Assembly (NCBI GenBank): GCA_009843525.1
Contig: VYDH01000036.1
Coordinates: forward strand, 124,001 to 188,000
Source: Acidimicrobiales bacterium
GTDB lineage: Bacteria; Actinomycetota; Acidimicrobiia; Acidimicrobiales; Poriferisodalaceae
Length of the DNA stretch: 64,000 nucleotides
Direction of reading: 5' to 3'
Positions 17,811 through 27,973 of this stretch are shown here, piece by piece. The stretch's first letter is position 1. Each line of letters opens with the position of its first letter. Under the pieces are notes generated by a model, which was not told the DNA's origin, did not search any database, and worked only from the letters and a program-made list of their open reading frames with translations. Both the position numbers and the translations under genes were made by a program.

Positions 17811-18802
17811 ATCGTCTCCCAGCGGGAGCGGTCGCCCTGGTAGGGGGCGTAGAAGCTGACCCGGTCCACCACGTCGTCGAAGCGGCGCTTCAGCTCGGTG
17901 GCCACCTGCTCGGGCTCGGCCACCACGGCGAACGCATCGAGGATGTCGTCGTCGACCAATTCGGCCATCTCGACCCAGCGGCCTTCCTTGGACATAGCGT
18001 TCAGCTCGGTCTGCATGTCGCCCCAGCCATGGCAGTCCAAGACCGGCCGGTAGGCAGGCGTGGAGCCGTAGAACGCCACCTGCTGCTTGGTGGCCTGGCG
18101 CGCCTTCTCCATGGCCTCTTCGGTATTGCCGGTCACGATGAACGACGGGCCCGAGATGGTGATCTCGCTGGGATCACGGCCGGCCCGCGCCGCGCCCCGC
18201 TCGATCGCCGGGATCGTCTCCTCACGCAGGTATTTCTCGGTGGTGAAGCCGTGGCACAGGAAGATGTCACAGGTCTCGCCGGCCACCTCGGTCATGAGCG
18301 GGCCCACGCCGGCCAGCGCCAGCCGGGGCGCGCCGTGCGGGTTCTCGCCGGGGTCGAAGAACGGTGTCATCAAGGTGTGCTCGTAGAAGTCGCCCCGGAA
18401 GTTCAGCTTCTCGCCGTTATTCCAGCAATCCCAGATGGCCTTGATCGCCATGATCATCTCGCGCATGCGCGCAGCCGGCTTGGACCACTCCATCGAGAAC
18501 CGCCGGGTGATGTGCGGGCGGATCTGGCTGCCGAGCCCCAGGATGAACCTGCCCTCCGACAGCAGCTGGATGTCGTTGGCGCTGTAGGCCAGCGACATCG
18601 GGTTACGGGCGAAACCCACCACGATGCTCGTGCCCAGCTCCACCGTGGAAGTGGCATGCGCCATGAGGGGCAGCATGGTGAAGGGGTCGTGGCTGGTTTC
18701 TGGCACCCACAGACCGTCGTACCCCAACGCTTCCTGATCCCGACTCGATTCGATGATCCCATCGAATCCGCTAGTGACTCCGAGGCCGCCGTCTACCTTC
18801 AT
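17789..18802 (-). CDS. LLM-class F420-dependent oxidoreductase
   Basis: 337 aa luciferase-like TIM-barrel oxidoreductase predicted to use F420 as hydride carrier. MKVDGGLGVTSGFDGI, EALGYDGLWVPETSHDPF and GLGSQIRPHITRRFSM place it in the TIGR03617-type group. Substrate unknown. A TATCGT -10 lies 7 nt before the ATG, indicating a leaderless transcript. It is followed by a repeat/hairpin region shared with the convergent split-barrel gene and preceded on the same strand by a phosphotransferase gene. The neighbourhood of acyl-CoA enzymes hints at a role in a degradative pathway. Confidence 0.93.
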   Translation of the reverse strand: MKVDGGLGVTSGFDGIIESSRDQEALGYDGLWVPETSHDPFTMLPLMAHATSTVELGTSIVVGFARNPMSLAYSANDIQLLSEGRFILGLGSQIRPHITRRFSMEWSKPAARMREMIMAIKAIWDCWNNGEKLNFRGDFYEHTLMTPFFDPGENPHGAPRLALAGVGPLMTEVAGETCDIFLCHGFTTEKYLREETIPAIERGAARAGRDPSEITISGPSFIVTGNTEEAMEKARQATKQQVAFYGSTPAYRPVLDCHGWGDMQTELNAMSKEGRWVEMAELVDDDILDAFAVVAEPEQVATELKRRFDDVVDRVSFYAPYQGDRSRWETIFNDLKS

Positions 18803-18809
18803 GGCGGGG

Positions 18810-18815
18810 ACGATA
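18810..18815 (-). promoter_or_regulatory. -10 box (TATCGT) of a probable leaderless transcript
   Basis: TATCGT read on the minus strand, 7 nt before the ATG at 18802; no ribosome binding site is present. The same hexamer precedes tRNA-Ala. Confidence 0.5.
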
Positions 18816-18819
18816 GTGG

Positions 18820-19866
18820 CTAGAGGTTTGCCAGCACCGACTCGGCCCGCTCGGCCAGCGACACGATGCTCTGCGGGAACTCGTGTACCTCAGGGGGAAT
18901 CTCGGGGATCGCGCCGCCCACATAACGCGCATGGACGCCTTCGAGAATGCACGCCAGGCGCCAGCTCGCGAAGGCGAAGTGCCATTCGATGTTGCTGACG
19001 TCGCGGCCGGTCATCTCCGCGTAGGCATGGGTGAGCTGGTCGCGGGTCCAGAAGCCGTCGGCAGCGGTGGCGTCGTGCCCGAGCGGGTTGAAGCCGTCGT
19101 CGGGCTCGACCCAGTAGCCGAGCAGGAACCCCAGCTCTGCAACGGGGTCGCCCAGCGTGGAGATCTCCCAATCCAGCACGGCCGCCAGGTCTCCGTCGGT
19201 GGTTGAGAGGCAGTTGTCGAGGCGGTAGTCGCCGTGGACCAGCGTGGCTTCGGTCTGCGGCGGGATTGAGGCCACCAGCACGTCGTGGACGCGTTCGATG
19301 ATCGGCAGGTCTCGCGAGGTCATGGCGTTGAACTGGCGGCGCCAAACGTGGAGCTGTCGAGCTACGTAGTCCTGCGGCCGGCCGAGGGTGGCGAGCCCGG
19401 TCGCCTCCAAGTCGGTGCTGTGGATGGCGGCGAGCACCCCTACCATCCGCCGGCTCAGCTCCCCGCGGGCCTCGGGGGTCAGCGCCTCGGCATCGTCAAG
19501 CGAGCGCAACACGGTGCCGTCGACAAAGTCGGTCACATAGAAGTCGGCGCCGTTCACCTCGTCGTCGGTGCACAGGCCCACGACCGGGGGCGTGGGCACC
19601 TCGGTGGGCTCCAGCGATGACAGCAGGCGGTGCTCGCGCACCATGTCGTGCGCCCCGGCCAGCAGGTGAGCCAGCGGCGGGCGGCGCAGCACCCACCGGT
19701 GGCCGGCGGCGTCGCTGACGCGGTAGGTGAGGTTGGAGTGGCCGCCGGCGATGATCTCGAACTGCAACGGCGGGTTGAGCTCGACCCGTTCGGCCATCCA
19801 CGCCGTGACCGGCAGCGGATCGATGCCGGCGACCGGACCGCTGGCATCGGAGGCTGCATCAGACAC
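18820..19866 (-). CDS. APH-family phosphotransferase (paralogue of the 1539 gene)
   Basis: 348 aa kinase-like protein. GGHSNLTYRVSD (about residue 41), TLVHGDYRLDNC (about 208) and LDWEISTLGDPVAELGFLLG (about 225) are the nucleotide loop, catalytic loop and metal-binding motif. Similar in length and motif spacing to the 1539-2597 protein, so the two are paralogues. GTG at 19866 follows AGGAGGGA, a strong ribosome binding site. In this superfamily branch such kinases neighbour acyl-CoA dehydrogenases; the substrate is not known. Confidence 0.88.
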   Translation of the reverse strand: MSDAASDASGPVAGIDPLPVTAWMAERVELNPPLQFEIIAGGHSNLTYRVSDAAGHRWVLRRPPLAHLLAGAHDMVREHRLLSSLEPTEVPTPPVVGLCTDDEVNGADFYVTDFVDGTVLRSLDDAEALTPEARGELSRRMVGVLAAIHSTDLEATGLATLGRPQDYVARQLHVWRRQFNAMTSRDLPIIERVHDVLVASIPPQTEATLVHGDYRLDNCLSTTDGDLAAVLDWEISTLGDPVAELGFLLGYWVEPDDGFNPLGHDATAADGFWTRDQLTHAYAEMTGRDVSNIEWHFAFASWRLACILEGVHARYVGGAIPEIPPEVHEFPQSIVSLAERAESVLANL

Positions 19867-19945
19867 CGTCGTTCCCTCCTCTTGTCGACCCCACAGCGCT
19901 CCATCATGGCCGCGGCGATGCAGCGGTGCCCACCGCCAGCGCCAA

Positions 19946-19951
19946 TACGCT
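19946..19951 (+). promoter_or_regulatory. -10 box (TACGCT) of a probable leaderless transcript
   Basis: TACGCT, then 6 nt, then the GTG at 19958 that starts a hydrophobic MFS protein. The spacing supports that GTG over upstream in-frame codons. Confidence 0.5.
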
Positions 19952-19957
19952 TCGCCG

Positions 19958-21115
19958 GTGCTGTTCGTGACGATCTACACCACGCAGTTCCTCGTCACGG
20001 CCTCGATGGGCGTCATCTTCGCCTACCTGGCGGATCTGCAAGATCGATACGGCCTCTCCCACCTGGAGCTGGGCATGGTGGCCGCCGCCGGCTTCGTTGC
20101 CGGTTTGTTGGCGCAGTTGCTGCTCTCGCCGCTGGTCGACCGGGGCCATCACCGTCTCGTGGCATGGATCTCGGTGACGGCAGCGGTGTTCGGCGCTTTC
20201 GGCTTCGTGTTCGCAGAGGAAACATGGTCGCTCGTGACGAGCCGGGCCCTGGCCGGCCTGTCTTTCGGACTCTTCGGCCTAGTGGCTCGCAAGGCGCTGA
20301 TTGGCCGCGACATCAGCGGCAGCGGCGCCAAGGTGGGCGGCCTGCTGTCGTGCGCAGTGGCCGGGTTCATCAGCGGTCCAGCGATCGGGGCGGCGCTCAG
20401 CGGCATCTCGTTCGAGGCCCCGTTCCTCCTCACCGGCACGCTGATGCTGTTGCTCGGACCGGTCGCAGCGGTGCTGATCTCGAAGTCGCCGATCGCTGCG
20501 GCTTCGGTGGATTACTCGGATCTCGGCAACCTGCTCCGCCGCCCTCGGGTTCAGGCGGCCATCTGCGTGCACGTCGGCATCTGGGGCCTGATCGGCATCT
20601 TCGACGCGACCGTCGACCGTTACCTCACCGACGTGGGATTGTCGTCGGGAGAGCTGGCTGTTGGGCTGCTCATCATCGGCATCCCGCTGATGGCGTTGCC
20701 GCCGTACACCGGTGCCCTGGCTGAACGCCTCGGCGGAGGTCGCGTCGGTGTCCCCGCGCTGCTGCTCTTCGTTCCGGCAGTGCTGCTGTATGGCTGGATC
20801 GGCGGACTGGCGAGCTTCATCGCCGTCGGCCTCGCCGAAGCGGTCACCGAGTCATATGGCGTGATGGGTGCCCAAGTGCTGGTGCTCGAAGCCACTGGTG
20901 CTGAGCAGGCGGCGATGGGGACCGGAGTGTTGGAAGCTGTCGGTCTGCTTGTCGCGGCCGGTGCTGCATTCGGCGGCCCGCCGCTGTACGGCCAGCTCGG
21001 GCCGCGTTGGCTGTTCGGCGGCTGGGCGGTGGCCTGCCTGATCCTCGCAGTGATTGCGATGCTGAGACTGAAAGCAGTGAAAATTCCACCAAAGGTAATC
21101 ACACAGTCTCACTAG
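19958..21115 (+). CDS. MFS transporter
   Basis: 385 aa membrane protein with about 12 hydrophobic segments in two halves. VTIYTTQFLVTASMGVIFAY is TM1, and the loop 2-3 region reads LLLSPLVDRGHHRLVAWISV, an MFS-A-like pattern. The substrate is unknown; the general form is that of drug/metabolite exporters. GTG at 19958 is chosen because it starts TM1 and has a -10 box just upstream. Its stop codon overlaps the -10 box proposed for comEA, 10 bp away. Confidence 0.85.
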   Translation: MLFVTIYTTQFLVTASMGVIFAYLADLQDRYGLSHLELGMVAAAGFVAGLLAQLLLSPLVDRGHHRLVAWISVTAAVFGAFGFVFAEETWSLVTSRALAGLSFGLFGLVARKALIGRDISGSGAKVGGLLSCAVAGFISGPAIGAALSGISFEAPFLLTGTLMLLLGPVAAVLISKSPIAAASVDYSDLGNLLRRPRVQAAICVHVGIWGLIGIFDATVDRYLTDVGLSSGELAVGLLIIGIPLMALPPYTGALAERLGGGRVGVPALLLFVPAVLLYGWIGGLASFIAVGLAEAVTESYGVMGAQVLVLEATGAEQAAMGTGVLEAVGLLVAAGAAFGGPPLYGQLGPRWLFGGWAVACLILAVIAMLRLKAVKIPPKVITQSH

Positions 21116-21118
21116 GGT
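21113..21118 (+). promoter_or_regulatory. -10 box (TAGGGT) of comEA, overlapping the preceding stop codon
   Basis: TAGGGT includes the TAG stop of the MFS gene and is followed by 7 nt and the ATG of comEA. The spacing suggests a leaderless comEA-comEC-holA transcript. Confidence 0.45.
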
Positions 21119-21125
21119 CGCATTC

Positions 21126-21785
21126 ATGCGGGCGCCGGGTCCAGGGCCCTCAGCACATGGGCGCTCCACCGATTGGCGTTCGGTCGCGGCAGAGGCAGCG
21201 GGTTTCGCACGGCGGGTCGGCGTGGTGCCGGTCTTGGCGCTGTTCGGCGCTGTCGGCGCGGTGGTCGCCGCAGGATTCCTGGTGGGGGTCCACCATGGCT
21301 CGCCCGAGCCCATCGAGCTGCCGCTCGCTGCGGACGAAGCACCGCTTCCTGTAGCGACGACGCAGCCGTCGCTGCTGAAGGTGCACCTTGCCGGCGCGGT
21401 GCGGCAGCCGGGGCTCTACGACGTCCCTGCCGGGTCGCGGGTTGGCGACCTGGTCGACACAGCTGGCGGGCTCGGAGCCGCCGCCGATGACGCAGCGGTC
21501 AACTTGGCAGAACGGCTGAGCGACGGGCAGCAGATCTATGTGCCGGTGGAGGGAGAGGTGCCCGCGGGTGACAGGTCGGGCTCAGATTCCGCCGGTCCGA
21601 TCGACGTCAACACCGCCACGGCATCGCAGCTCGACGAGCTGCCGGGCATCGGCCCGTCACTGGCGGCGGCGATCATCGCCTACAGGACCGAGCACGGTCC
21701 GTTCGCGACCCTGGATGCACTCGAGCAGGTGCCCGGGATCGGGCCCTCCAAGCTGTCCCGGCTGCGACCCCATGCGACAGTCTGA
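21126..21785 (+). CDS. comEA: ComEA-like competence DNA-binding protein
   Basis: 219 aa membrane-anchored DNA receptor for transformation. Residues ~34-54 form one transmembrane helix (VLALFGAVGAVVAAGFLVGV). An SLBB domain (VHLAGAVRQPGLYDVPAGSR, ~85-140) and C-terminal tandem helix-hairpin-helix motifs follow (IDVNTATASQLDELPGIGPS and LEQVPGIGPSKLSRL, ~160-215). It would bind duplex DNA outside the membrane and pass it to ComEC. The stop lies inside the start region of comEC (14 bp overlap), so the two are coupled. Confidence 0.95.
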   Translation: MRAPGPGPSAHGRSTDWRSVAAEAAGFARRVGVVPVLALFGAVGAVVAAGFLVGVHHGSPEPIELPLAADEAPLPVATTQPSLLKVHLAGAVRQPGLYDVPAGSRVGDLVDTAGGLGAAADDAAVNLAERLSDGQQIYVPVEGEVPAGDRSGSDSAGPIDVNTATASQLDELPGIGPSLAAAIIAYRTEHGPFATLDALEQVPGIGPSKLSRLRPHATV

Positions 21786-23640
21786 GCTTCCGGCGCCGCG
21801 CCGGTTCGGAGGTCTCAGCGCTGTTGCCGACCGGTGGCTGGTCGCAGGTGCCATCGCCACCGCGGCCGGCGCGCTCTCGGCGCCCCCGGTGTCGTGGCGG
21901 GGGACGTGGTGGTGGGGTGCTGCTCTGGGTATCGGACTCGGTGCCGTGGGTATAGCGAGCCGTGCACGGGTGCTCATCCCGGCTGGCCTGGTGTTGCTCG
22001 CCGCTGCGGCCATGGGAGCGCAACTCTCCCAGCTCAGCGCGGTGACGGGAGGCGATTTCGAAGGCGAAGTGCAACTGGTCGGCGATCCCCGCTGGCGCTC
22101 CGGTGCCCTGGTTGTGCTGTTCAGCGCGACGATTGACGGCGCTCAGCATCGGTGGGAGGGCAGGGCGCGGGGCCCCGCTGCATGGCAGCTGGAGGACGCG
22201 GCGATGGGGGAGCGCTGGCGCCTCGGCGTGACCGTCGAACCGGCTGAGCCCGCCGACCGTCCCTTCCTGTGGCCCCGGCATCTTGCCGGGACTGCCCAGA
22301 TCCGTACGGCATATCGCGTCGACGGCGGTAGCGCGCCGTTCCGCATAGCGAACTCGTTGCGCGGGCTCGTGGAGGCGTCGGGCGAATCGCTGTCGCAGCG
22401 GGATGCTGCGCTGCTCGCCGGGTTCGTATACGGCGACGATCGGGGTCAGCTGCCGGAAGTCGTGCACGACTTCCGGGCGACATCGCTCACCCACCTGCTC
22501 GCCGTGTCGGGATCGAACGTGGCATTCGTGCTGCTGCTGTTCGCGCCCTTGCTGGCCGGGCTTCGACCTTGGGCCCGGCTGGTTGCCGTGGCCGCGCTGC
22601 TTGTTCAGTTCGCCGTGCTGACCAGGGGTGAGCCCTCGGTGCTGCGGGCGTGCGTGCTCGCAGCTCTGGCTGTCGGCGCGCACGCCGTCGGCAGGCGGGC
22701 ATCGGCGACGCGGCTGCTGGCGTTGGCGATCATCGTGCTGCTGCTGGTCGACCCGCTGCTCGTCCGCTCGGTCGGCTTCCAGCTGTCGGTTGCCGCGACC
22801 GCCGCCATCGTGATTGGGGCCCGCCCCATTTCCCGCCTGCTGTGGGGGCCGCCATGGCTGCGCCTGGCGCTCGCCGCCACCCTGAGCGCCCAAGCGGGGG
22901 TGCTGCCCGTGCAGCTCGCGGTCTTCGGTTCGTTGCCGCTCGTGAGCATTCCCGCCAACGTGCTGGCAGGACCGGTCGCAGGCCCGGCCATGGTCTGGGG
23001 CCTCGTCGGCGGCCTCACGGGCGGCCTCACCGGCGACGCAGTCGCATCGGTGCTGCACCTGCCGACCAAGCTGATGATGGGGTGGGTGGCGGGGGTAGCG
23101 CGATGGGGCGCATCGCTGGGCTGGCCGCAGATCGAGGCCGCTGAATTGACTGCCGGAGCTGCGGTTGTCGGATGCTGCGTGGCGGGGGGTTTCCTGCTGC
23201 GCAATCTCGGCGCGGTGGCTGGCAGCGCGGCGGTGGTGGCAGCCGGTGTCGGTGTCTGGATAGTGGCTGGCAGCCACCAGCAGCCGCTGCCCTTGGGGCC
23301 GCACCTCGCCGTGCCGCGCATCGATCCCGTGATCGTCGTGGTGGATCGCCCGGACCCGTCTCGCGCTCTGGGCCAGCTGGCAGCGGCAGGAATCGATCGC
23401 ATCGACGTGCTCGTAGCGCGCTCGGCAAGCCGCTCAGGCCGCGAAGCAGTACGTGCAGTGCATGCCCGTCACGACATAGGTCAGGTCCTCGCGCCGGCGG
23501 GCCTCGGCGGCCGGGTCACCTATGAGGCCGTGACCGAGCCCGTCCGCGTCGCCGGCCTCACCGTCGAGCCCGCGGCAGAGCGCTTGCATGTCTCGACCGA
23601 AGTAGCGTCGAACGAGTGGCAGGCGGCACGGTTCGGCTGA
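21772..23640 (+). CDS. comEC: ComEC/Rec2-like DNA uptake channel with degenerate C-terminal domain
   Basis: 622 aa. The N-terminal third holds hydrophobic segments and an OB-fold-like part; the Competence domain starts near GFVYGDDRGQLPEVVHDFRA (about residue 215) and contains THLLAVSGSNVAFVLLL. The last ~110 residues align by eye with a metallo-beta-lactamase domain (VVVDRPDPSRALGQLAAAGI, then IDVLVARSAS), but the HxHxDH metal motif is absent, replaced by SASRSG. The channel part looks intact, the presumed nuclease-like domain does not. ATG at 21772 overlaps comEA by 14 bp; the 3' end overlaps holA by 25 bp. Confidence 0.9.
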   Translation: MRQSELPAPRRFGGLSAVADRWLVAGAIATAAGALSAPPVSWRGTWWWGAALGIGLGAVGIASRARVLIPAGLVLLAAAAMGAQLSQLSAVTGGDFEGEVQLVGDPRWRSGALVVLFSATIDGAQHRWEGRARGPAAWQLEDAAMGERWRLGVTVEPAEPADRPFLWPRHLAGTAQIRTAYRVDGGSAPFRIANSLRGLVEASGESLSQRDAALLAGFVYGDDRGQLPEVVHDFRATSLTHLLAVSGSNVAFVLLLFAPLLAGLRPWARLVAVAALLVQFAVLTRGEPSVLRACVLAALAVGAHAVGRRASATRLLALAIIVLLLVDPLLVRSVGFQLSVAATAAIVIGARPISRLLWGPPWLRLALAATLSAQAGVLPVQLAVFGSLPLVSIPANVLAGPVAGPAMVWGLVGGLTGGLTGDAVASVLHLPTKLMMGWVAGVARWGASLGWPQIEAAELTAGAAVVGCCVAGGFLLRNLGAVAGSAAVVAAGVGVWIVAGSHQQPLPLGPHLAVPRIDPVIVVVDRPDPSRALGQLAAAGIDRIDVLVARSASRSGREAVRAVHARHDIGQVLAPAGLGGRVTYEAVTEPVRVAGLTVEPAAERLHVSTEVASNEWQAARFG

Positions 23641-24587
23641 TCAGCGGCGCCGACGAGATACTCACCGCCGAAGCGGTGCTGGCTGCTGTGGCCGAGCTCG
23701 TGGGCGATGCCGACCGGGCAGAGGTGCTCGACGAGTTCTCGGGCGACGAGTACGTGCTGGCCGATGTCGTCATCTCGGCTTCGACGCCGCCGATGCTGGC
23801 AACCCATCGGGTGGTGGTGGCCCGCGGGCTCAGCCGATTCGGCACCGCCGACGTGGCTGTGCTGATCGCATGGCTGGACGATCCCTGCCCGACCACCGAC
23901 CTCGTGCTCGAGTGGGACTCGGGCCGAGTGCCTCGCCAGCTTGCCGAGGCCGTCGAGGCCGCCGGGGGCCACCGGGTCGCATCCGACGTGCCCGGCGGGG
24001 CGCGCAATCGCCGGACATGGCTCGAAGAACGTCTCGCGGAGGCGCCGGTCCAGCTCGATGCGCGCGCCCGCGCCAGCGTCGCCGATCACTTCGGCAACGA
24101 GCTCAGCCGTCTCGGCGCAGTGCTCGAAACCCTTGGGGCCGTCTTCGGCGAAGGGGCACGGCTGAGCTTCGACGACGTGCAGCCCTACTTGGGCGCCGAG
24201 GGCGACGTTCCGCCGTGGGAGCTGACTGATGCCATCGACAAGGGAAACGTCGGCGCCGCCCTCGCGGTGCTGCAGCGCATGTGGGGTGCGGGCCGGCACC
24301 CCTTGGCCGTGACGGCCACGGTCGCCAATCACATCACTCGGATGGCCCGCTTGGACGGCGCCGGTGCCGCGAACGAGAAGGAAGCCGCTGCCGTGCTCGG
24401 CCTGCGCGGCTCTACGTTTCCGGCCCGCAAGGCAATGGATGGATGCCGACGGCGGGGCAGCGACGGGATTGCCCGAGCTGTCGAGCTGCTCGCAGCGGCC
24501 GACATGGACATGCGCGGACGGTCCGGACTCGACGCTCGCTGCGTTGCCGAGATCCTCTGTGCGCGGCTCGCCGCCGGTGCCCGCTAA
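23616..24587 (+). CDS. holA: DNA polymerase III delta subunit
   Basis: 323 aa clamp-loader subunit that opens the beta clamp. VRLISGADEILTAEAVLAAV is the typical N-terminal segment (bacterial delta usually starts with a GDD/E-type loop); the central GARNRRTWLEERL and the C-terminal LAVTATVANHITRMARL helices fit the family. Length is normal. GTG at 23616 lies within the end of comEC (25 bp overlap); comEC-holA order is conserved in many bacteria. Confidence 0.92.
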   Translation: MAGGTVRLISGADEILTAEAVLAAVAELVGDADRAEVLDEFSGDEYVLADVVISASTPPMLATHRVVVARGLSRFGTADVAVLIAWLDDPCPTTDLVLEWDSGRVPRQLAEAVEAAGGHRVASDVPGGARNRRTWLEERLAEAPVQLDARARASVADHFGNELSRLGAVLETLGAVFGEGARLSFDDVQPYLGAEGDVPPWELTDAIDKGNVGAALAVLQRMWGAGRHPLAVTATVANHITRMARLDGAGAANEKEAAAVLGLRGSTFPARKAMDGCRRRGSDGIARAVELLAAADMDMRGRSGLDARCVAEILCARLAAGAR

Positions 24588-24591
24588 CTGT

Positions 24592-24671
24592 CGGCTCAGC
24601 CGCCTGCTTCCCGCTCTTGTTCGCTGCGCTCACGGGCCGCTCGGGCCACGGCTTCGCCTGCCGGCTCAGCC
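24592..24671. repeat. Short repeat echoing the rpsT stop region
   Basis: CGGCTCAGCC occurs at 24592-24601 just after holA and at 24662-24671 across the rpsT stop codon (minus strand), 70 bp apart, with partly matching flanks. Otherwise the holA-rpsT gap holds nothing recognisable. Confidence 0.4.
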
Positions 24672-24923
24672 TCTGGATGCCGAGCGAGTGATCAGACGCG
24701 ACTTGCGCCGACCCGCCTCGTTCCGGTGGATGACACCCTTGGCAGCGGCCTTGTCGAGCCGCTTCTGAGCGAGACGGATGAGCTCGTCGGTGGGCTCGCC
24801 CGCCTCGGCCGCTGCCATCACCGCCTTCTCGCGCGTCCGCAGTTCTGAGCGCACGGCACGATTGCGCACCCGCCGCGCCTCGTTCTGACGATTGCGCTTG
24901 ATCTGGCTCTTGATGTTGGCCAC
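24666..24923 (-). CDS. rpsT: 30S ribosomal protein S20 (bS20)
   Basis: 85 aa basic helical ribosomal protein. [20 protein letters not shown] and [20 protein letters not shown] are the conserved N- and C-terminal segments. GTG at 24923 is chosen because family members start MANIKSQ; in-frame codons further upstream lie beyond the promoter. A GGAGAG ribosome binding site precedes it. It is convergent with holA and divergent from lepA, a common arrangement. Confidence 0.97.
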   Translation of the reverse strand: MANIKSQIKRNRQNEARRVRNRAVRSELRTREKAVMAAAEAGEPTDELIRLAQKRLDKAAAKGVIHRNEAGRRKSRLITRSASRG

Positions 24924-24957
24924 GAAGGCATGCTCTCCGTCTCGAAACCGGCCTCGC

Positions 24958-24967
24958 AGGGTACCGT
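24958..24967. promoter_or_regulatory. Overlapping divergent -10 boxes of rpsT and lepA
   Basis: The near-palindrome AGGGTACCGT carries TACCCT on the minus strand (24958-24963, toward rpsT) and TACCGT on the plus strand (24962-24967, toward lepA). Both use the same central TA step, so the two promoters cannot be occupied at once. lepA would have a leader of only 2-4 nt, rpsT about 28 nt. Confidence 0.55.
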
Positions 24968-24977
24968 GCGGCCTGCG

Positions 24978-26804
<1,827 letters not shown>

Positions 26805-26840
26805 GTTGCGCCGGCCCGAAGCTGGCCTGAAGGGGGTCGG

Positions 26841-26846
26841 TAGCAT
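26841..26846 (+). promoter_or_regulatory. Candidate -10 box (TAGCAT) for hrcA
   Basis: TAGCAT, 33 nt before the hrcA ATG, leaves room for the GGAGGAG ribosome binding site at 26871-26877. No CIRCE inverted repeat (TTAGCACTC-N9-GAGTGCTAA) is visible around it. Confidence 0.4.
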
Positions 26847-26879
26847 CGGGTTATTGCGGGTTCGGCCTGCGGAGGAGTG

Positions 26880-27962
26880 ATGGACGAGCGCAGAGCCACG
26901 GTGCTGCAGGCGGTAGTCGAGAACTTCATCGAGAGCGCGCAGCCGGTCGGATCGGCCGCGGTGCTCGAGTTGACCCGTCTTGATGTGTCGCCCGCGACCG
27001 TCCGCAATGATCTCGCAGCGCTGGAGGCCGGCGGCTACTTGATGCAGCCGCACACCAGCGCCGGTCGGGTACCGACTGAGGCGGGCTACCGGTACTTCGT
27101 GGACGGTCTAGGGCCGGGCTCGCTCGACAACACCGAGGTCCGGCAGGTGCGGGCGTTCTTCGCTCACGCCCAGGGGCAGATCGAGGAGCTGCTCGCCGAC
27201 ACGAGCCGGCTGCTGTCGGACCTGACCGAGTACGCGGCGATGGTGGTCGCCCCCCGGCACGATCGAGACAGCATCCGGTCTGCCCAGCTGGTGGACCTCG
27301 GAGGCGGCCGGCTGCTCGTGGTGCTGGTGATGTCGTCGGGCGTCGTGGAGCGCACTTACGTCGACGTGTACAACAACCGGGAACTGGCCGACGCAGCTCA
27401 AGGGCCGACCGCAGGAGCAGCCTCCGCGATCCTGGCCGAAGCGCTCGTAGGGCGCACCCGATCGCAGCCGCCGACCGTCCCCGAGACCGGCGATGCAGCG
27501 ACCGATGCGCTGGTGGCGGCGGCGCTGGCCGCGCTGGCCGACGACCAATCGCACCCCGGCGAGCTCTACGTGGGCGGGACGGCCAAGATCACCGAGCAGT
27601 TCGAGGCCGTGTCGTCGCTTCGTTCGGTGCTGTCGGTGCTGGAGGAGCAGCTGATGGTGGTGACGCTGCTGCGCAGCCTTGTCGACCGCGGCCTCAGCGT
27701 GGCCATCGGGTCCGAGACGGGGATGAAGCCGCTGGCGGACTGCTCGGTGGTGGTCGCGCCCTACGAGGTCGACGGCCGCACGGTCGGCAGCGTGGGGCTG
27801 CTGGGCCCGACCCGGATGGACTATTCGAAGGCGCTGGCGGCGGTGCACACGGTGAGCCGGCGGCTGTCGGCCTCGCTCGGCGACGGCGACGTCGCGCATG
27901 CTCTCGGCGACGGCGACGTCGCGCAGGCACCCGTGGGCATCTCGCCATCGGTCCCGCAATAG
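26880..27962 (+). CDS. hrcA: Heat-inducible transcription repressor HrcA
   Basis: 360 aa repressor that normally binds CIRCE elements of groE/dnaK operons. Winged-helix N-terminus: VVENFIESAQPVGSAAVLEL and VSPATVRNDLAALEAGGYL (residues ~10-55), then TSAGRVPTEAGYRYFVD. The GAF-like sensory part contains the C-terminal IGSETGMKPLADCSVVVAPY motif. ATG at 26880 is chosen because GGAGGAG is 4-5 nt upstream, while the GTG at 26877 is too close. The C-terminus ends with a 9-residue duplication (GDGDVAHAL / GDGDVAQAP). dnaJ follows 11 bp later. Confidence 0.97.
   Translation: MDERRATVLQAVVENFIESAQPVGSAAVLELTRLDVSPATVRNDLAALEAGGYLMQPHTSAGRVPTEAGYRYFVDGLGPGSLDNTEVRQVRAFFAHAQGQIEELLADTSRLLSDLTEYAAMVVAPRHDRDSIRSAQLVDLGGGRLLVVLVMSSGVVERTYVDVYNNRELADAAQGPTAGAASAILAEALVGRTRSQPPTVPETGDAATDALVAAALAALADDQSHPGELYVGGTAKITEQFEAVSSLRSVLSVLEEQLMVVTLLRSLVDRGLSVAIGSETGMKPLADCSVVVAPYEVDGRTVGSVGLLGPTRMDYSKALAAVHTVSRRLSASLGDGDVAHALGDGDVAQAPVGISPSVPQ
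27876..27925 (+). repeat. In-frame 27-bp tandem duplication at the hrcA 3' end
   Basis: Identical 23-bp units at 27876-27898 and 27903-27925, period 27 bp, adding nine codons just before the HrcA C-terminus. Confidence 0.85.
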
Positions 27963-27973
27963 ACCTGCCACAG

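Noticed and set aside
26805..26879. CIRCE operator before hrcA
   Set aside because: No TTAGCACTC/GAGTGCTAA arms or close variants could be found by eye in this gap.
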